This document shows, in pieces, positions 20,102-28,828 of a stretch of DNA of 64,000 nt. The DNA is taken from contig NZ_LYRP01000002.1 of assembly GCF_001655675.1 (NCBI RefSeq), positions 1 through 64,000 on the forward strand, in the 5' to 3' direction. This DNA is from Mangrovibacter phragmitis (GTDB lineage Bacteria; Pseudomonadota; Gammaproteobacteria; Enterobacterales; Enterobacteriaceae). The notes below the pieces were generated by a model that was not told the DNA's origin, did not search any database, and saw only the letters and a program-made list of their open reading frames with translations. The position numbers and the translations under genes were made by a program. Positions within the stretch are counted from its first letter, which is position 1, and each line of letters starts with the position of its first letter.

Positions 20102-20246
20102 CAAATTCTCCATGTTTTATACGATTGCACCTTTACCGGTACACAAGTCTGTCGCGCACTGGCGCTGAGACATTAAAAGTCAGGGAGGCAATAGAATAAA
20201 GCGCCGGCCTGCATTGCGCCAGCGCTAACGAGACTATTTCCGGTGA

Positions 20247-20903
20247 TTAAGGTGCCAGGCGGTCGATTTTCCAGGTATCCGCATCACGCTGGTATAAAAA
20301 ACGGTCATGCAGGCGGTGTTCTCCCCCCTGCCAGAATTCCATTTGATCAATACTCACCCGGAATCCCCCCCAGAAACTGGGCAGCGGAATTTCTCCGGCC
20401 TGAAACTTCTGTTTTATCTCAAGGAATTTACTTTCCAGAATATTGCGGGCACTGATGCGCGAAGACTGACGGGAAACCCAGGCGCCAATCTGGCTGTCGC
20501 GTGGGCGGCTGTGAAAATACTTCATTACATCCACAGTGGACAGGCGTTCTGCTTTGCCCGTCACAGCGACCTGGCGGTCAAGCATATGCCAGGGGAACAA
20601 TAAGCTGATACGTGGGTTATGCTCCAAATGAGCGGCTTTACGGCTGCCTAAGTTGGTGTAAAACACCATGCCCCGGGAATCGAAATGTTTGAGCAGTACA
20701 ATGCGCTGCCAGGGTTGCTGGTTCTCATCCACAGTGGCGACAACCATAGCTGTCGGGTCCGCAAGGCGGGCATCACACGCTTGCCCAAGCCAGCGTTCAA
20801 ATAAAGTCAGCGGGTCGTCCGTCAGGTCTTTACGACGCAACCCGCCTCGGGTGTATTCACGGCGCAGACTGGCAATCTGCTGTAAGGATTCATTGTCAGA
20901 CAT
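20247..20903 (-). CDS. pdxH: Pyridoxine/pyridoxamine 5'-phosphate oxidase
   Basis: FMN enzyme making pyridoxal 5'-phosphate, the last step of B6 synthesis. At 218 aa it has the E. coli size. Motifs seen are GLRRKDL near residue 21, the FMN/PLP-site [18 protein letters not shown] (~66-83), [13 protein letters not shown] (~136) and the terminal [17 protein letters not shown]. It lies upstream of tyrS in the B6/translation cluster with a 145-bp gap. Confidence 0.97.
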   Translation of the reverse strand: MSDNESLQQIASLRREYTRGGLRRKDLTDDPLTLFERWLGQACDARLADPTAMVVATVDENQQPWQRIVLLKHFDSRGMVFYTNLGSRKAAHLEHNPRISLLFPWHMLDRQVAVTGKAERLSTVDVMKYFHSRPRDSQIGAWVSRQSSRISARNILESKFLEIKQKFQAGEIPLPSFWGGFRVSIDQMEFWQGGEHRLHDRFLYQRDADTWKIDRLAP

Positions 20904-20959
20904 AGCAGGTATTCAGAAATCAACAGGTTGGTCTATTCTGCGCCCCGCATCGCTAAATC

Positions 20960-21280
20960 TCAATCCTTGTTACCCACTAACTGACAGTTGTGCAGTACCA
21001 CCGTATCCCGCCGGTATACCGTGGCTTTATCACCTTTAGACCAGAAGACATATATGCCATCGGTATACCGGGCTCCTGAAGCCGACAAGCCTTGTTGCAG
21101 GTGCAATACCGTATTGTCCAGCACAAAACTGGCAGACTGCTTTTGTTGGTTTATTTCAACGGTGAGGGGTTTTTCATCACACTGGTAGTGAAATGTATCG
21201 GTGTGAATCGCATCGATAAGATGTTGGTAAGTAGTGCAGCCGCTCAGTATAAGCGGGAAAAGCAGCAGGCTTTTTTTCAT
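20960..21280 (-). CDS. mliC: C-type lysozyme inhibitor lipoprotein MliC
   Basis: A 106-aa outer-membrane lipoprotein that inhibits c-type lysozyme. The signal peptide MKKSLLLFPLILSGC ends in the lipobox LSGC, placing the acylated Cys at residue 15. The mature region has the MliC pattern YQCDEKPLTVEI and SGARYTDGIYVFWSKGDKA, with the inhibitory S/K residues. ATG 21280 gives a standard signal peptide. A second in-frame ATG at 21292 would add four residues (MDCI). Confidence 0.93.
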   Translation of the reverse strand: MKKSLLLFPLILSGCTTYQHLIDAIHTDTFHYQCDEKPLTVEINQQKQSASFVLDNTVLHLQQGLSASGARYTDGIYVFWSKGDKATVYRRDTVVLHNCQLVGNKD

Positions 21281-21363
21281 AATGCAGTCCATCCGCAAAC
21301 AAGCGGAGCCACAATCACTCCGTTTGTTTGAGTCTAGCCTGTTTAGCAAGCCATCCCTGTCAG

Positions 21364-22488
21364 TTAACTCTGATTTATCCTGTTATTAGCCGGATAAACG
21401 GCTCCAAGGATAGTTTCCTCGCGTGCGCCAGTCACCGAAGGCATATTACCGGGCAACCCAGCAATGGTACGGGCGGCCAGCCAGGCAAATGCCAGTGCTT
21501 CCATATCATCACCACTGATCCCGGCGCTATCTGTTGTTCCCACTTCGGTACCTGGCAACAACGCCGCCAGCCGTGCCATCAGTAGTGGATTTCGGCTACC
21601 ACCACCACACACCAGCAACCGCTCACAACCGCCACTTAACTGAACTTGTTCAGCAACAGACCCTGCCGTAAGCTCCAGTAGCGTCGCCTGGATATCTTCG
21701 GCAGGTAATACCGGGAAGGCAGAGAGATGCCGTTCCAGCCAGCCAAGGTTAAAATACTCGCGCCCCGTGCTTTTAGGGGCCGGCAACCCAAAGTACGGGT
21801 CACTTTGCATTTGTTGTAGCAACGGCACTACAACCTGGCCTTTACGAGCCCACAAGGCGTCTTTATCGAAAGGTTTGCCTTTATTACGCCAAATCCATGC
21901 ATCCATTAGCATGTTTCCCGGACCGGTATCGTAGCCGCGGACGGGTAAACCTGGCGTCAGGATAGTCATATTGGCGATGCCGCCAACATTCAACACGACA
22001 CGGCGCTCAACGGGGTGGGATAGCAATGCCGCATGAAAAGCGGGCACCAGGGGAGCACCCTGACCGCCAACAGCAATATCACGACGGCGAAAATCGCCGA
22101 CAACAGTCACGCCGGTTCGTGCCGCAATAATATTATTGTCGCCAATCTGCATTGTATGCGGTGTTTCGCCCAGCGGCTCATGCCACACTGTTTGACCATG
22201 GCAACCTATCGCCACTACGTCTTTTGCCTGTATTCCTTCATTGTGCATTAACGCGAGAATGGCATCGGCAAACAGTTGCCCAAGACGGGAATCAAGTTGC
22301 CCCAGTGTCGAGAGTGTCAATACCTGCCCCTGGCAAATATCCAGTACAGCCTGTTTGATTCCCAGAGGAATGGGCCAGGTGATACTGGCTTGTTGTGCCA
22401 CCATATGGCTGTCTATCGCCACCAGCACCACATCCACACCATCCAGGCTGGTCCCGGACATTACGCCGATGTATCGCCCCGATCTCAT
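21364..22488 (-). CDS. anmK: Anhydro-N-acetylmuramic acid kinase
   Basis: Converts anhydroMurNAc from recycled peptidoglycan to MurNAc-6-phosphate. The protein is 374 aa (E. coli 369). ASKHA-fold phosphate motifs are [17 protein letters not shown] at residue ~10, [11 protein letters not shown] near 95 and [11 protein letters not shown] near 167. The AnmK adenosine-region [12 protein letters not shown] follows. Convergent with nothing: mliC follows in the same direction after ~80 bp. Confidence 0.96.
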   Translation of the reverse strand: MRSGRYIGVMSGTSLDGVDVVLVAIDSHMVAQQASITWPIPLGIKQAVLDICQGQVLTLSTLGQLDSRLGQLFADAILALMHNEGIQAKDVVAIGCHGQTVWHEPLGETPHTMQIGDNNIIAARTGVTVVGDFRRRDIAVGGQGAPLVPAFHAALLSHPVERRVVLNVGGIANMTILTPGLPVRGYDTGPGNMLMDAWIWRNKGKPFDKDALWARKGQVVVPLLQQMQSDPYFGLPAPKSTGREYFNLGWLERHLSAFPVLPAEDIQATLLELTAGSVAEQVQLSGGCERLLVCGGGSRNPLLMARLAALLPGTEVGTTDSAGISGDDMEALAFAWLAARTIAGLPGNMPSVTGAREETILGAVYPANNRINQS

Positions 22489-22749
22489 ATACCGTCCTTT
22501 GTCATTATTTTACATTAACAATTGCACCACATATCCCTGGGTATTGCCATGAAAGCGTAATATTTTCTAACAACTCACTACAGCCGTTCGCCCCTGGTCT
22601 GACGTATGTTGACGTCCGGTTCAAACATGGACTTTTATTATTTTGAGCATGTTTCCTGGCGACAGCATTAAATTCGTCCCTTTATTACCGTATAATTTAT
22701 CCAGGATGATGCCCTGTCCGGGCATTACCAGGAAAAAGGAGAGTCATAG
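22489..22749 (+). promoter_or_regulatory. anmK-slyB intergenic with slyB promoter
   Basis: Divergent promoters are expected. A good extended -10 for slyB, CCGTATAAT (TATAAT at 22691-22696), lies 54 bp before the ATG. AGGAAAAAGGAGAG just before the ATG is a strong ribosome site. In Salmonella and E. coli slyB is PhoP-regulated, but I could not find a clear GTTTA-N5-GTTTA PhoP box here. Confidence 0.5.
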
Positions 22750-23217
22750 ATGATTTCACGTGTACTGGTTATCTCTTTCGTCGGGCTTACGCTGGCGGGC
22801 TGTGTTAACAATGATACCTTGTCAGGGGATGTGTACAGCGCGTCTGAAGCTAAGCAAGTACAAAGCGTGACCTATGGTACCCTGGTGTCCGTTCGTCCGG
22901 TTCAGATTCAGGGCGGTGACGACAGTAACGTTATTGGTGCAATTGGCGGTGCTGTGTTAGGCGGATTTTTGGGTAATACAGTTGGCGGCGGTACTGGTCG
23001 TTCTCTGGCTACAGCCGCTGGCGCCATTGCAGGTGGCGTTGCGGGCCAGAACGTTCAGGGCGCCATGAACAAAACTCAGGGGGTAGAACTGGTTATTCGT
23101 AAAGATGACGGGAATACCATCCAGGTTGTACAGAAACAGGGAGCTACCCGTTTCTCTGTGGGCCAGCGTGTGAAAATGGCCTCCGATGGCCGCCAAATCA
23201 CCGTTTCACCAAACTAA
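22750..23217 (+). CDS. slyB: Outer membrane lipoprotein SlyB
   Basis: A 155-aa glycine-zipper lipoprotein, the same length as E. coli SlyB; it stabilises the outer membrane under stress. The signal peptide ends with the lipobox LAGC at Cys18. The central glycine-zipper region (~residues 60-110) shows GAIGGAVLGGFLGNTVGGGT, with many G-x3-G spacings. It is divergent from anmK and convergent with slyA. Confidence 0.97.
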   Translation: MISRVLVISFVGLTLAGCVNNDTLSGDVYSASEAKQVQSVTYGTLVSVRPVQIQGGDDSNVIGAIGGAVLGGFLGNTVGGGTGRSLATAAGAIAGGVAGQNVQGAMNKTQGVELVIRKDDGNTIQVVQKQGATRFSVGQRVKMASDGRQITVSPN

Positions 23218-23488
23218 TATGCTAATTGGTGGCCTGTTCAGGCCACCTCAGACTGATGATCTGTATCATTCATTGCTGTCTATGATACAGATCGTCTCAA
23301 AAATGCAGGGGAATACCTACTCAGTATCGGCCTCTTACCTCAGCAGGAAAGCATACAGGCCGGCATTCAAACTGGTCACAGCAAATTGCAGCAAAGTACG
23401 CTACTGCGGTATATGGCCTGTATCATCATTATTCTATTATTTTTTTGATTTTTCTTTGTTCGTCTGACTATTACCCCGTTTGAATCAT
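23218..23488. other. slyB-slyA convergent intergenic with nested inverted repeats
   Basis: The slyB end is followed by the hairpin GGTGGCCTG-TT-CAGGCCACC (23228-23247). A second perfect 12-bp inverted repeat follows, GATCTGTATCAT (23258-23269) with ATGATACAGATC (23282-23293) across a 12-nt spacer. CTGTATCAT occurs a third time at about 23418. A T-rich tract (23438-23460) precedes the slyA end. No gene is seen. Confidence 0.7.
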
Positions 23489-23923
23489 TTATTCTTTTGC
23501 TTGTAGATCAAGAATATTCCGTTCCAGCCGCCCAATAAGACTAATCAGTATGTCTATTTCCTGCTGACTTACCCCACCTAAAATTTCACCGCGAGTGCGG
23601 CTAATTACCTGCTCCATTTGTTCGATAATCGGTTGTGCTTTATCCGTTAGCTTAATACGCTTGGCACGACGGTCATTTGCACAGGTATGGCGTGAAATCA
23701 GACCTTTTTGCTCAAGCTGGTCGAGAGTACGAACCAGAGAAGGCTGTTCTATCCCGATAGCTTTAGCCAGCTGTATTTGTGACTGCTCCGGCGGAAGCTG
23801 ATGAATATTATGCAGAGTAACCCAATGGGTTTGCGTTAACTCCAGTGGCTTCAGCCGCAGATCAATCAGAGCGCGCCATACACGAACTAAACGAGCAAGG
23901 TCAGATCCGAGTGGTGATTCCAA
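23489..23923 (-). CDS. slyA: MarR-family transcriptional regulator SlyA
   Basis: A dimeric winged-helix regulator that binds TTAGCAAGCTAA and antagonises H-NS. I place the start at TTG 23923 (144 aa, starting [18 protein letters not shown]). The Shine-Dalgarno AAGGAG abuts the upstream ATG at 23929 with no spacer, but lies 6 bases from this TTG; E. coli SlyA is also annotated as a 144-aa protein with a TTG start. The recognition helix is around [15 protein letters not shown] and the wing at [13 protein letters not shown]. It is divergent from ydhIJK with its own operator between. Confidence 0.95.
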   Translation of the reverse strand: MESPLGSDLARLVRVWRALIDLRLKPLELTQTHWVTLHNIHQLPPEQSQIQLAKAIGIEQPSLVRTLDQLEQKGLISRHTCANDRRAKRIKLTDKAQPIIEQMEQVISRTRGEILGGVSQQEIDILISLIGRLERNILDLQAKE

Positions 23924-23939
23924 TTTCATCTCCTTATAA

Positions 23940-23951
23940 TTAGCTTGCTAA
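23940..23951. promoter_or_regulatory. SlyA operator
   Basis: TTAGCTTGCTAA, whose reverse complement is exactly the published SlyA consensus TTAGCAAGCTAA. It lies 17 bp upstream of the slyA start and in the shared slyA/ydhI promoter region. This is consistent with SlyA autoregulation and control of ydhIJK. Confidence 0.9.
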
Positions 23952-24099
23952 GTTATTATACTTGTTACAGACTAGTTTGCAGACGCTCAGATTTCAATAC
24001 AAACCCTTAGTTTTAGTGAAGTTAAACAAGTATCGATAATTTATTCTACATAGTTGTCGGGTGAATGGCAGCATCTGCATGGTTTAAAGGGATATTCCT

Positions 24100-24336
24100 G
24101 TGAATTTTTTTGTCTTCTCGTCTGGACTGGCCTCCCGTGACCTGGTTACCGGGTCTTCGGTCTATTTTCCACCACTATTTAAAGCGGTTCTGATTGGTTT
24201 CTTTATTTGGCTTATTCTGCACAGATTATTGCGAGACTGGATGTATTCCGGTGACATCTGGCACCCCACGCTTATGGACCTCTCACTTTTTACCCTGTGT
24301 GTTAGCAGCGGTATGTTAATGCTTGCTCTGGGATAA
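24100..24336 (+). CDS. ydhI: DUF1656 small inner-membrane protein YdhI
   Basis: A 78-aa protein with two membrane spans and the DUF1656 core [27 protein letters not shown]. Such proteins are encoded ahead of HlyD-type and FUSC-type efflux genes (as with aaeX-aaeAB), and that is the arrangement here. GTG start, preceded by AAAGGGA. First gene of ydhIJK, 5 bp ahead of ydhJ. Confidence 0.93.
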   Translation: MNFFVFSSGLASRDLVTGSSVYFPPLFKAVLIGFFIWLILHRLLRDWMYSGDIWHPTLMDLSLFTLCVSSGMLMLALG

Positions 24337-24341
24337 CATGC

Positions 24342-25208
24342 ATGAACCTGAAGACCCTTAAGTATTTTTCTGGCCTGCTGATTCTTGCCTGTGCTCTGGT
24401 GGCCGGGTGGATGGTATGGAATTACTATATGCAATCACCCTGGACCCGGGATGGCAAAGTCAGGGCTGAAAAAATCGGTATTACTCCCCAGGTTTCAGGG
24501 CGCATTGTTGCCCTTAATGTCAAGGATAACCAGTTTGTCCGTGCTGGTAGTGTCCTGTTCCGGCTCGACGATACCCCCTGGCAGATTGCAAAACTTGATG
24601 CAACAGCCAAACTTGCCAGCGCTCAGACTGCACTGGCAAAAGCAACACGGGAAGCCGCACGCCGCCATAACCTGCCGGCAAACCTGCTGGCAGGCGAAGA
24701 GATGGATAACGCCAACATCAATGTGAAAACAGCACAGGCTGGGGTTAATGCGGCACAGGCGGCACTGGATAAGGCCAACTGGGAGATTAGCCAGGCTATT
24801 GTCAGTGCCCCTCAGGATGGCTGGGTAACTAACTTATCCACCCGCGTGGGGGATTATGCCACAGCGGGCAAAGCCGTATTTGCTCTGGTTGAAAGCCACT
24901 CTTTCTATGTTGTCGGTTATTTTGAAGAAACCAAACTCCGCCACATACAACCCGGCGACCTGGCGAAAATCCTGCTGTACAGTGATGACACCCCATTACA
25001 AGGTAGGGTCGCAAGCATTGGCAGGGCGATTTATGACCAGAGCGTGGAAGCTGACTCCGGATTGATTGCCGATATCAAACCCAACGTGCCATGGGTGCGC
25101 CTGGCGCAACGTATCCCGGTCAGAATTACTCTGGACACCATTCCTCAGGGGGTAACGCTGGTGTCCGGGACTACCTGTACTGTCGCCATTGAGCCAGAAA
25201 AACGATGA
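24342..25208 (+). CDS. ydhJ: HlyD-family efflux periplasmic adaptor YdhJ
   Basis: A 288-aa membrane-fusion protein resembling AaeA. It has one N-terminal membrane anchor (~residues 7-27), a lipoyl-like half-motif around [23 protein letters not shown], a coiled-coil hairpin (~85-145, rich in A/K/Q) and the second lipoyl half [18 protein letters not shown]. It is predicted to link the YdhK inner-membrane component to an outer-membrane channel. Substrates are unknown. The stop overlaps the ydhK start (ATGA). Confidence 0.94.
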   Translation: MNLKTLKYFSGLLILACALVAGWMVWNYYMQSPWTRDGKVRAEKIGITPQVSGRIVALNVKDNQFVRAGSVLFRLDDTPWQIAKLDATAKLASAQTALAKATREAARRHNLPANLLAGEEMDNANINVKTAQAGVNAAQAALDKANWEISQAIVSAPQDGWVTNLSTRVGDYATAGKAVFALVESHSFYVVGYFEETKLRHIQPGDLAKILLYSDDTPLQGRVASIGRAIYDQSVEADSGLIADIKPNVPWVRLAQRIPVRITLDTIPQGVTLVSGTTCTVAIEPEKR

Positions 25209-27226
25209 CACCGAACAGTTTTCGGCTCACATCCCTGCCCTGGTTTAATACCCGGCCAGGACAGTGGCGCTATGCTTTACGCAATGCCATTGCCATGTGC
25301 CTTGCGCTTGCCATCGCTTATGCGTTGCAACTGGACGAACCCTACTGGGCCATGACATCGGCGGCCGTTGTCAGTTTTCCCACTCAGGGCGGCGTTATCA
25401 GCAAAAGCCTCGGGCGTATTGCAGGCAGTGTTCTGGGCGCATTTGCCGCGCTGTTTATTGCCGGGCACACCCTTGATGATCCCTGGTTGTTTACCTGGGC
25501 GATGGCCAGTTGGCTGGCTGTGTGCACGCTAATGGCCAGCCAGTTTCAATACAATGTTGCCTACAGTTTTTCTCTGGCGGGTTATACCGCGGCTATTATT
25601 GCATTTCCATTACTCAACACAGTATCAACCACCGAGCTTTGGGATGTCGCGCAATCGCGAGTGTGCGAAGTGATTGTCGGGATTTTATGCGGTGGGTTAA
25701 TGATGATGGCGTTGCCAGGCACCGCTGATGGGGCAACCCTTATCAGTACACTTACCAACCTGCACCAACGGTTACTTGAGCATGCTAAATTGCTCTGGCG
25801 CCAGGAAACAACGGATGAGATCCGTACAGCTCACGAGCGCATGATAAGCCAGATCCTGACCACGAACCTGCTGCGGGTTCAGGCATTCTGGAGCCATTAT
25901 CGTTTTCGCCACCAAAACCCCCGCATTAACTACCTGCTGCACCAATATTTACGGGCAATCAGTGTCACTTCGGGTATACGCCGTTTACTGATTAACTGGC
26001 CCAATGCGCCAGCATATCTCTGGCCGGCAATTGAACAGTTACTGGCGCAGTTAGGCAACCCACAAGCAGATGCACTGCATATTGCCCGAAGCCTTGCCAG
26101 ACTGAAGCCGCCAGAACACGCAGATTACCGCCACCGTGCCTTATGGTTTCGTCTGTCGCATTATTGCCAGTTATTGCAAAACTGCCGCCGGGAGCTTCTG
26201 CAACTCACGTTGCCGGCAGGCCACCCGGTTAAAACTGTGCCACGTACACCCGCGCTTGCCCGCCATACCGACTGGCTTGAATCCGTTTGGGCCGCACTGC
26301 GCACTTTTTGTGTGATTAGCGTCACCAGTGCCTGGAGTATTGGCAGCCAGTGGGATGAAGGAGGCGCGGCCCTGACGCTGGCAGCCATTTGTTGTGTTCT
26401 TTATGCCACTACACCCACAGCATTATTTTCCTTAACCCTGTTATTGCGTACTCTGTTACTGCTGTCTTTGTTCAGCTTTGCAGTGAAATTCGGCCTGATG
26501 GTGCAGATAACGCAGTTGTGGCAATTTCTGCTGTTTCTGTTCCCTTTATTACTGACCATGCAATTGATAAAACAGCAGCAGCCCAGGTTTGCCGGGCTAT
26601 GGGGGCAGCTCATTGTTTTTATGGGATCATTTATTGCCGTCACTAACCCGCCGGTTTATAACTTTGCAGACTTTCTGAATCAGAATCTGGCTAAAATTTT
26701 GGGTGTCGGTGTGGCATGGGTCGCCTTTTCTGTATTGAGGCCAGGGTCTGATAACCTGAAAAGCCGTCGCCATATTCGCGCATTACGCCGGGCTTTTATT
26801 GACCAGTTAAGTCGCCGCCCTGCACGTACACAGTCAATGTTCGAATCTTTGGTGTATCACCTGGTAAGTCAGTTGAATAGCAGTAAAGACGAAACCAGCC
26901 GCCGCTGGTTGCTGCGCTGGGGAGTGGTACTACTGAATTGTTCTCATGTTGTATGGCAATTGCGTTCCTGGGGCACACCTGGCGACCCGCTGACACAGGT
27001 ACGTGATGTTGCACTTCACCTGGTACAGGGCGTGATGACTGAGCGGGGAGTTCACCACCACAGTCTCGACAATGCACTCGCAACGTTGAAAACGCTGACA
27101 ACAACACTTGAGCGCCATCACCGGGAGGATGCCCGTAATCTGGCTTCCCATATCTGGATGTTATATTGCTCGTTGTCTCAGTTACAACTGGCGCCCGTTC
27201 TTCCCGCTATTGAGCAAAATACATAA
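25205..27226 (+). CDS. ydhK: FUSC/AaeB-type inner-membrane transporter YdhK
   Basis: A 673-aa member of the aromatic-acid exporter family (E. coli YdhK is ~670 aa). Two blocks of hydrophobic spans (about residues 20-170 and 370-510) are separated by a long soluble region, the usual AaeB/FUSC layout. Conserved stretches include [33 protein letters not shown] near residue 47, split here by normal family variation. It is probably the transport component partnered with YdhJ and is SlyA-controlled by position. Confidence 0.94.
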   Translation: MTPNSFRLTSLPWFNTRPGQWRYALRNAIAMCLALAIAYALQLDEPYWAMTSAAVVSFPTQGGVISKSLGRIAGSVLGAFAALFIAGHTLDDPWLFTWAMASWLAVCTLMASQFQYNVAYSFSLAGYTAAIIAFPLLNTVSTTELWDVAQSRVCEVIVGILCGGLMMMALPGTADGATLISTLTNLHQRLLEHAKLLWRQETTDEIRTAHERMISQILTTNLLRVQAFWSHYRFRHQNPRINYLLHQYLRAISVTSGIRRLLINWPNAPAYLWPAIEQLLAQLGNPQADALHIARSLARLKPPEHADYRHRALWFRLSHYCQLLQNCRRELLQLTLPAGHPVKTVPRTPALARHTDWLESVWAALRTFCVISVTSAWSIGSQWDEGGAALTLAAICCVLYATTPTALFSLTLLLRTLLLLSLFSFAVKFGLMVQITQLWQFLLFLFPLLLTMQLIKQQQPRFAGLWGQLIVFMGSFIAVTNPPVYNFADFLNQNLAKILGVGVAWVAFSVLRPGSDNLKSRRHIRALRRAFIDQLSRRPARTQSMFESLVYHLVSQLNSSKDETSRRWLLRWGVVLLNCSHVVWQLRSWGTPGDPLTQVRDVALHLVQGVMTERGVHHHSLDNALATLKTLTTTLERHHREDARNLASHIWMLYCSLSQLQLAPVLPAIEQNT

Positions 27227-27256
27227 CTCTGTACCGCAACCTTACATAACTCATGG

Positions 27257-27290
27257 TTGATAATGATTATCATTACTGTTAGATTATTTT
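27257..27290 (+). promoter_or_regulatory. Fur box and promoter of the RyhB-like RNA
   Basis: GATAATGATTATCATTACT (27259-27277) matches the 19-bp Fur consensus at 16 positions and is near-palindromic. TTGATA (27257-27262) can serve as -35, with TTAGAT or TAGATT (27279-27285) as -10. Initiation is then expected near 27290-27292, so Fur would sit directly on the promoter. Confidence 0.88.
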
Positions 27291-27386
27291 CCACGGTACG
27301 GCGAGTGACGACCTCAATCGTACCGTACGACATTGCTCACATTGCTTCCAGTATTGTTTGCCCGTCCTCAGGACGGGCTTTTTTTT
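27291..27386 (+). ncRNA. ryhB: RyhB-like iron-responsive small RNA
   Basis: A ~96-nt transcript is predicted between a Fur-box promoter and a strong terminator. The 28-nt segment 27328-27355 (CGACATTGCTCACATTGCTT then CCAGTATT) is, as I recall the E. coli RNA, identical to the RyhB seed core. The 5' part folds as ACGGTACG (27293-27300) with CGTACCGT (27319-27326), replacing the E. coli 5' stem with unrelated sequence. The 3' end is GCCCGTCC-TCA-GGACGGGC plus eight T. By analogy it base-pairs with mRNAs of iron proteins through Hfq when iron is scarce. Whether it is the main RyhB or a paralogue cannot be told from this window; the E. coli gene lies elsewhere, at yhhX-yhhY. Start position is approximate. 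Confidence 0.93.
27360..27386 (+). terminator. Terminator of the RyhB-like RNA
   Basis: GCCCGTCC-TCA-GGACGGGC followed by TTTTTTTT: an 8-bp GC-rich stem and a T-run, the kind of 3' end used by Hfq-binding RNAs. Confidence 0.95.
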
Positions 27387-27404
27387 GTGGGGAAGACGGT
27401 TTAT

Positions 27405-28298
27405 TCAGGGAACATCGTAACCCAGTGCGGCTTTGCGGATACTGAACCACTGCGTGCGGGTTAATTTAACGCCCTGCGCCCCCACAGCATCACGCACCCG
27501 GTTAATTTTACCAGAGCCAATAATTGGCAGTGGCATGCTCGGGAGTGCAAGAATCCAGGCATATACAACCTGCTCAAGGCTCTGAGCGCCGGTTTGCTCA
27601 GCAACTTTCCCCAGCATATCCCGCAGTGCAGCTAATTCAGGAGAAGAAAACAGACGCCCGCCACCCAGACACGACCATGCCATTGGGCGGACACGCAATT
27701 GCTGCATCTGATCCAGTGTGCCGTCAAGTAACAGAGGTTGGTGCACAGGGGAGATTTCCACCTGGTTCGTGACCAGGGAGAAAGGCAACCTCGACTGAAG
27801 CAGGGAATACTGAGCCGGTGTAAAATTCGACACGCCAAAATGGCGCACTTTGCCACTCTGGTGCAGTTCAAGGAAAGCCTGTGCCACCTCGTCTGCATCC
27901 ATCAGTGGGTCCGGACGGTGTATCAGGAGTAAATCAAGGTAGTCTGTGGAGAAGTGGCGTAGCGAGTTTTCGGCGCTGCTAATAATATGTTTTTTATCAG
28001 TAATGTAGTGACCAATCGTATTGCCAGGGCGAGCCAGCGTGGCAATACCGCATTTAGTGACGATCTCCAGTTTTTCGCGTAGCGCAGGTGCCAGTTTCAA
28101 CGCCGAACCAAACGCAGATTCACACTGATAATCGCCATAGATATCGGCATGGTCAACCGTGGTTATACCTAATTCAAGATGTTGCTCAATAAATGTAACC
28201 AGCGACTGAGGCGACATTCCCCAGTCCATTAACCGCCAGTACCCCATCACAAAACGAGAGAACTCTGGCCCCTGGGGCGCGATGGCTAAACGCTGCAT
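27405..28298 (-). CDS. ydhF: Aldo/keto reductase family oxidoreductase YdhF
   Basis: A 297-aa NADPH-dependent aldo/keto reductase-like protein. The start at ATG 28298 (MQRLAIAPQGPEFSRFVMGYWRL) matches E. coli; the longer reading adds a seven-residue leader without homology. The catalytic Asp-Tyr pair appears in TTVDHADIYGDY (~residue 51) and the active-site His in LLLIHRPDP (~122). GVSNFTPAQYSLL (~160) and the C-terminal IGSGKINRVRDA NADP-binding loop complete the fold. The substrate is unknown. Confidence 0.95.
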   Translation of the reverse strand: MQRLAIAPQGPEFSRFVMGYWRLMDWGMSPQSLVTFIEQHLELGITTVDHADIYGDYQCESAFGSALKLAPALREKLEIVTKCGIATLARPGNTIGHYITDKKHIISSAENSLRHFSTDYLDLLLIHRPDPLMDADEVAQAFLELHQSGKVRHFGVSNFTPAQYSLLQSRLPFSLVTNQVEISPVHQPLLLDGTLDQMQQLRVRPMAWSCLGGGRLFSSPELAALRDMLGKVAEQTGAQSLEQVVYAWILALPSMPLPIIGSGKINRVRDAVGAQGVKLTRTQWFSIRKAALGYDVP

Positions 28299-28351
28299 AG
28301 TCTGTTCCTGTTTTAACAAAAAATTCAGGCGAGTATAGCCCGCCTCGCCAG

Positions 28352-28591
28352 TTAAAACAGTGACGGTTGTTGGTCTGTCTCATCAGACACAGGCTTACCT
28401 GCGCGCAATTTGCGCAGCATACGCTGGCGACAAAGCCGGATAACATCCTGTTTTTGCGCATCCGACATTTTTTGCCAGTTAAAGCGTTCCTCGCGGCTAC
28501 GCATGCAGCCACGACAATAACCTTTATCGTCGCTCTGGCAAATTCCCCGACACGGGCTCGGTACCGGAAAAAACTCTAACTGCTCAGCCAC
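28352..28591 (-). CDS. ydhL: DUF1289 family small protein YdhL
   Basis: A 79-aa protein with the DUF1289 four-cysteine arrangement: Cys14 and Cys18 in SPCRGICQSD, and two more in GYCRGCMRSREER. This is probably a small metal or cluster site. The rest (WQKMSDAQKQDVIRLCRQR) is helical and basic. Function is not established. It lies 53 bp upstream of ydhF on the same strand, as in E. coli. Confidence 0.93.
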   Translation of the reverse strand: MAEQLEFFPVPSPCRGICQSDDKGYCRGCMRSREERFNWQKMSDAQKQDVIRLCRQRMLRKLRAGKPVSDETDQQPSLF

Positions 28592-28828
28592 AATTCAACC
28601 TCATCAACCCCATTTAGTTATTGAAGACGTTATCTGCCAGTGGTGCAAGTTTCACAGGCCATAAGCCTGACTGGAGCATGTGAAAAAACACTCAATACTC
28701 ATAGCATATATCAGGAAATTGATACGCCTTATTTGTACTGACCACTCATTAATCAAGGGATTAAGGTTTTACTAATCTTAACGGAATAAATTGATAGTCT
28801 GTTCAACTCCCTGACTACGATTAAAATA
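28592..28828 (+). promoter_or_regulatory. ydhL-eptA-like divergent region
   Basis: A 237-bp AT-rich stretch with promoters for both directions. TTGATA (28791-28796) may be a -35 for the downstream gene. On the minus strand, CTTAAT followed six bases later by ATTAAT (about 28748-28765) resembles a PmrA box but has the wrong spacing. No clear Shine-Dalgarno precedes the ATG at 28829. Confidence 0.35.

Noticed and set aside
21343..21354. TTAGCAAGCCAT, partial SlyA site upstream of mliC
   Set aside because: Only the left nine bases match the consensus; the right half-site is missing.
27257..27445. 62-codon reading across the Fur box and RyhB-like RNA
   Set aside because: It begins inside the Fur box, crosses the terminator and enters ydhF on the other strand; composition is not protein-like and the RNA explains the region.
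28748..28765. PmrA-box-like CTTAAT ... ATTAAT before the eptA-like gene
   Set aside because: Spacing is six rather than five bases and the second half-site deviates, so I do not claim PmrA control.
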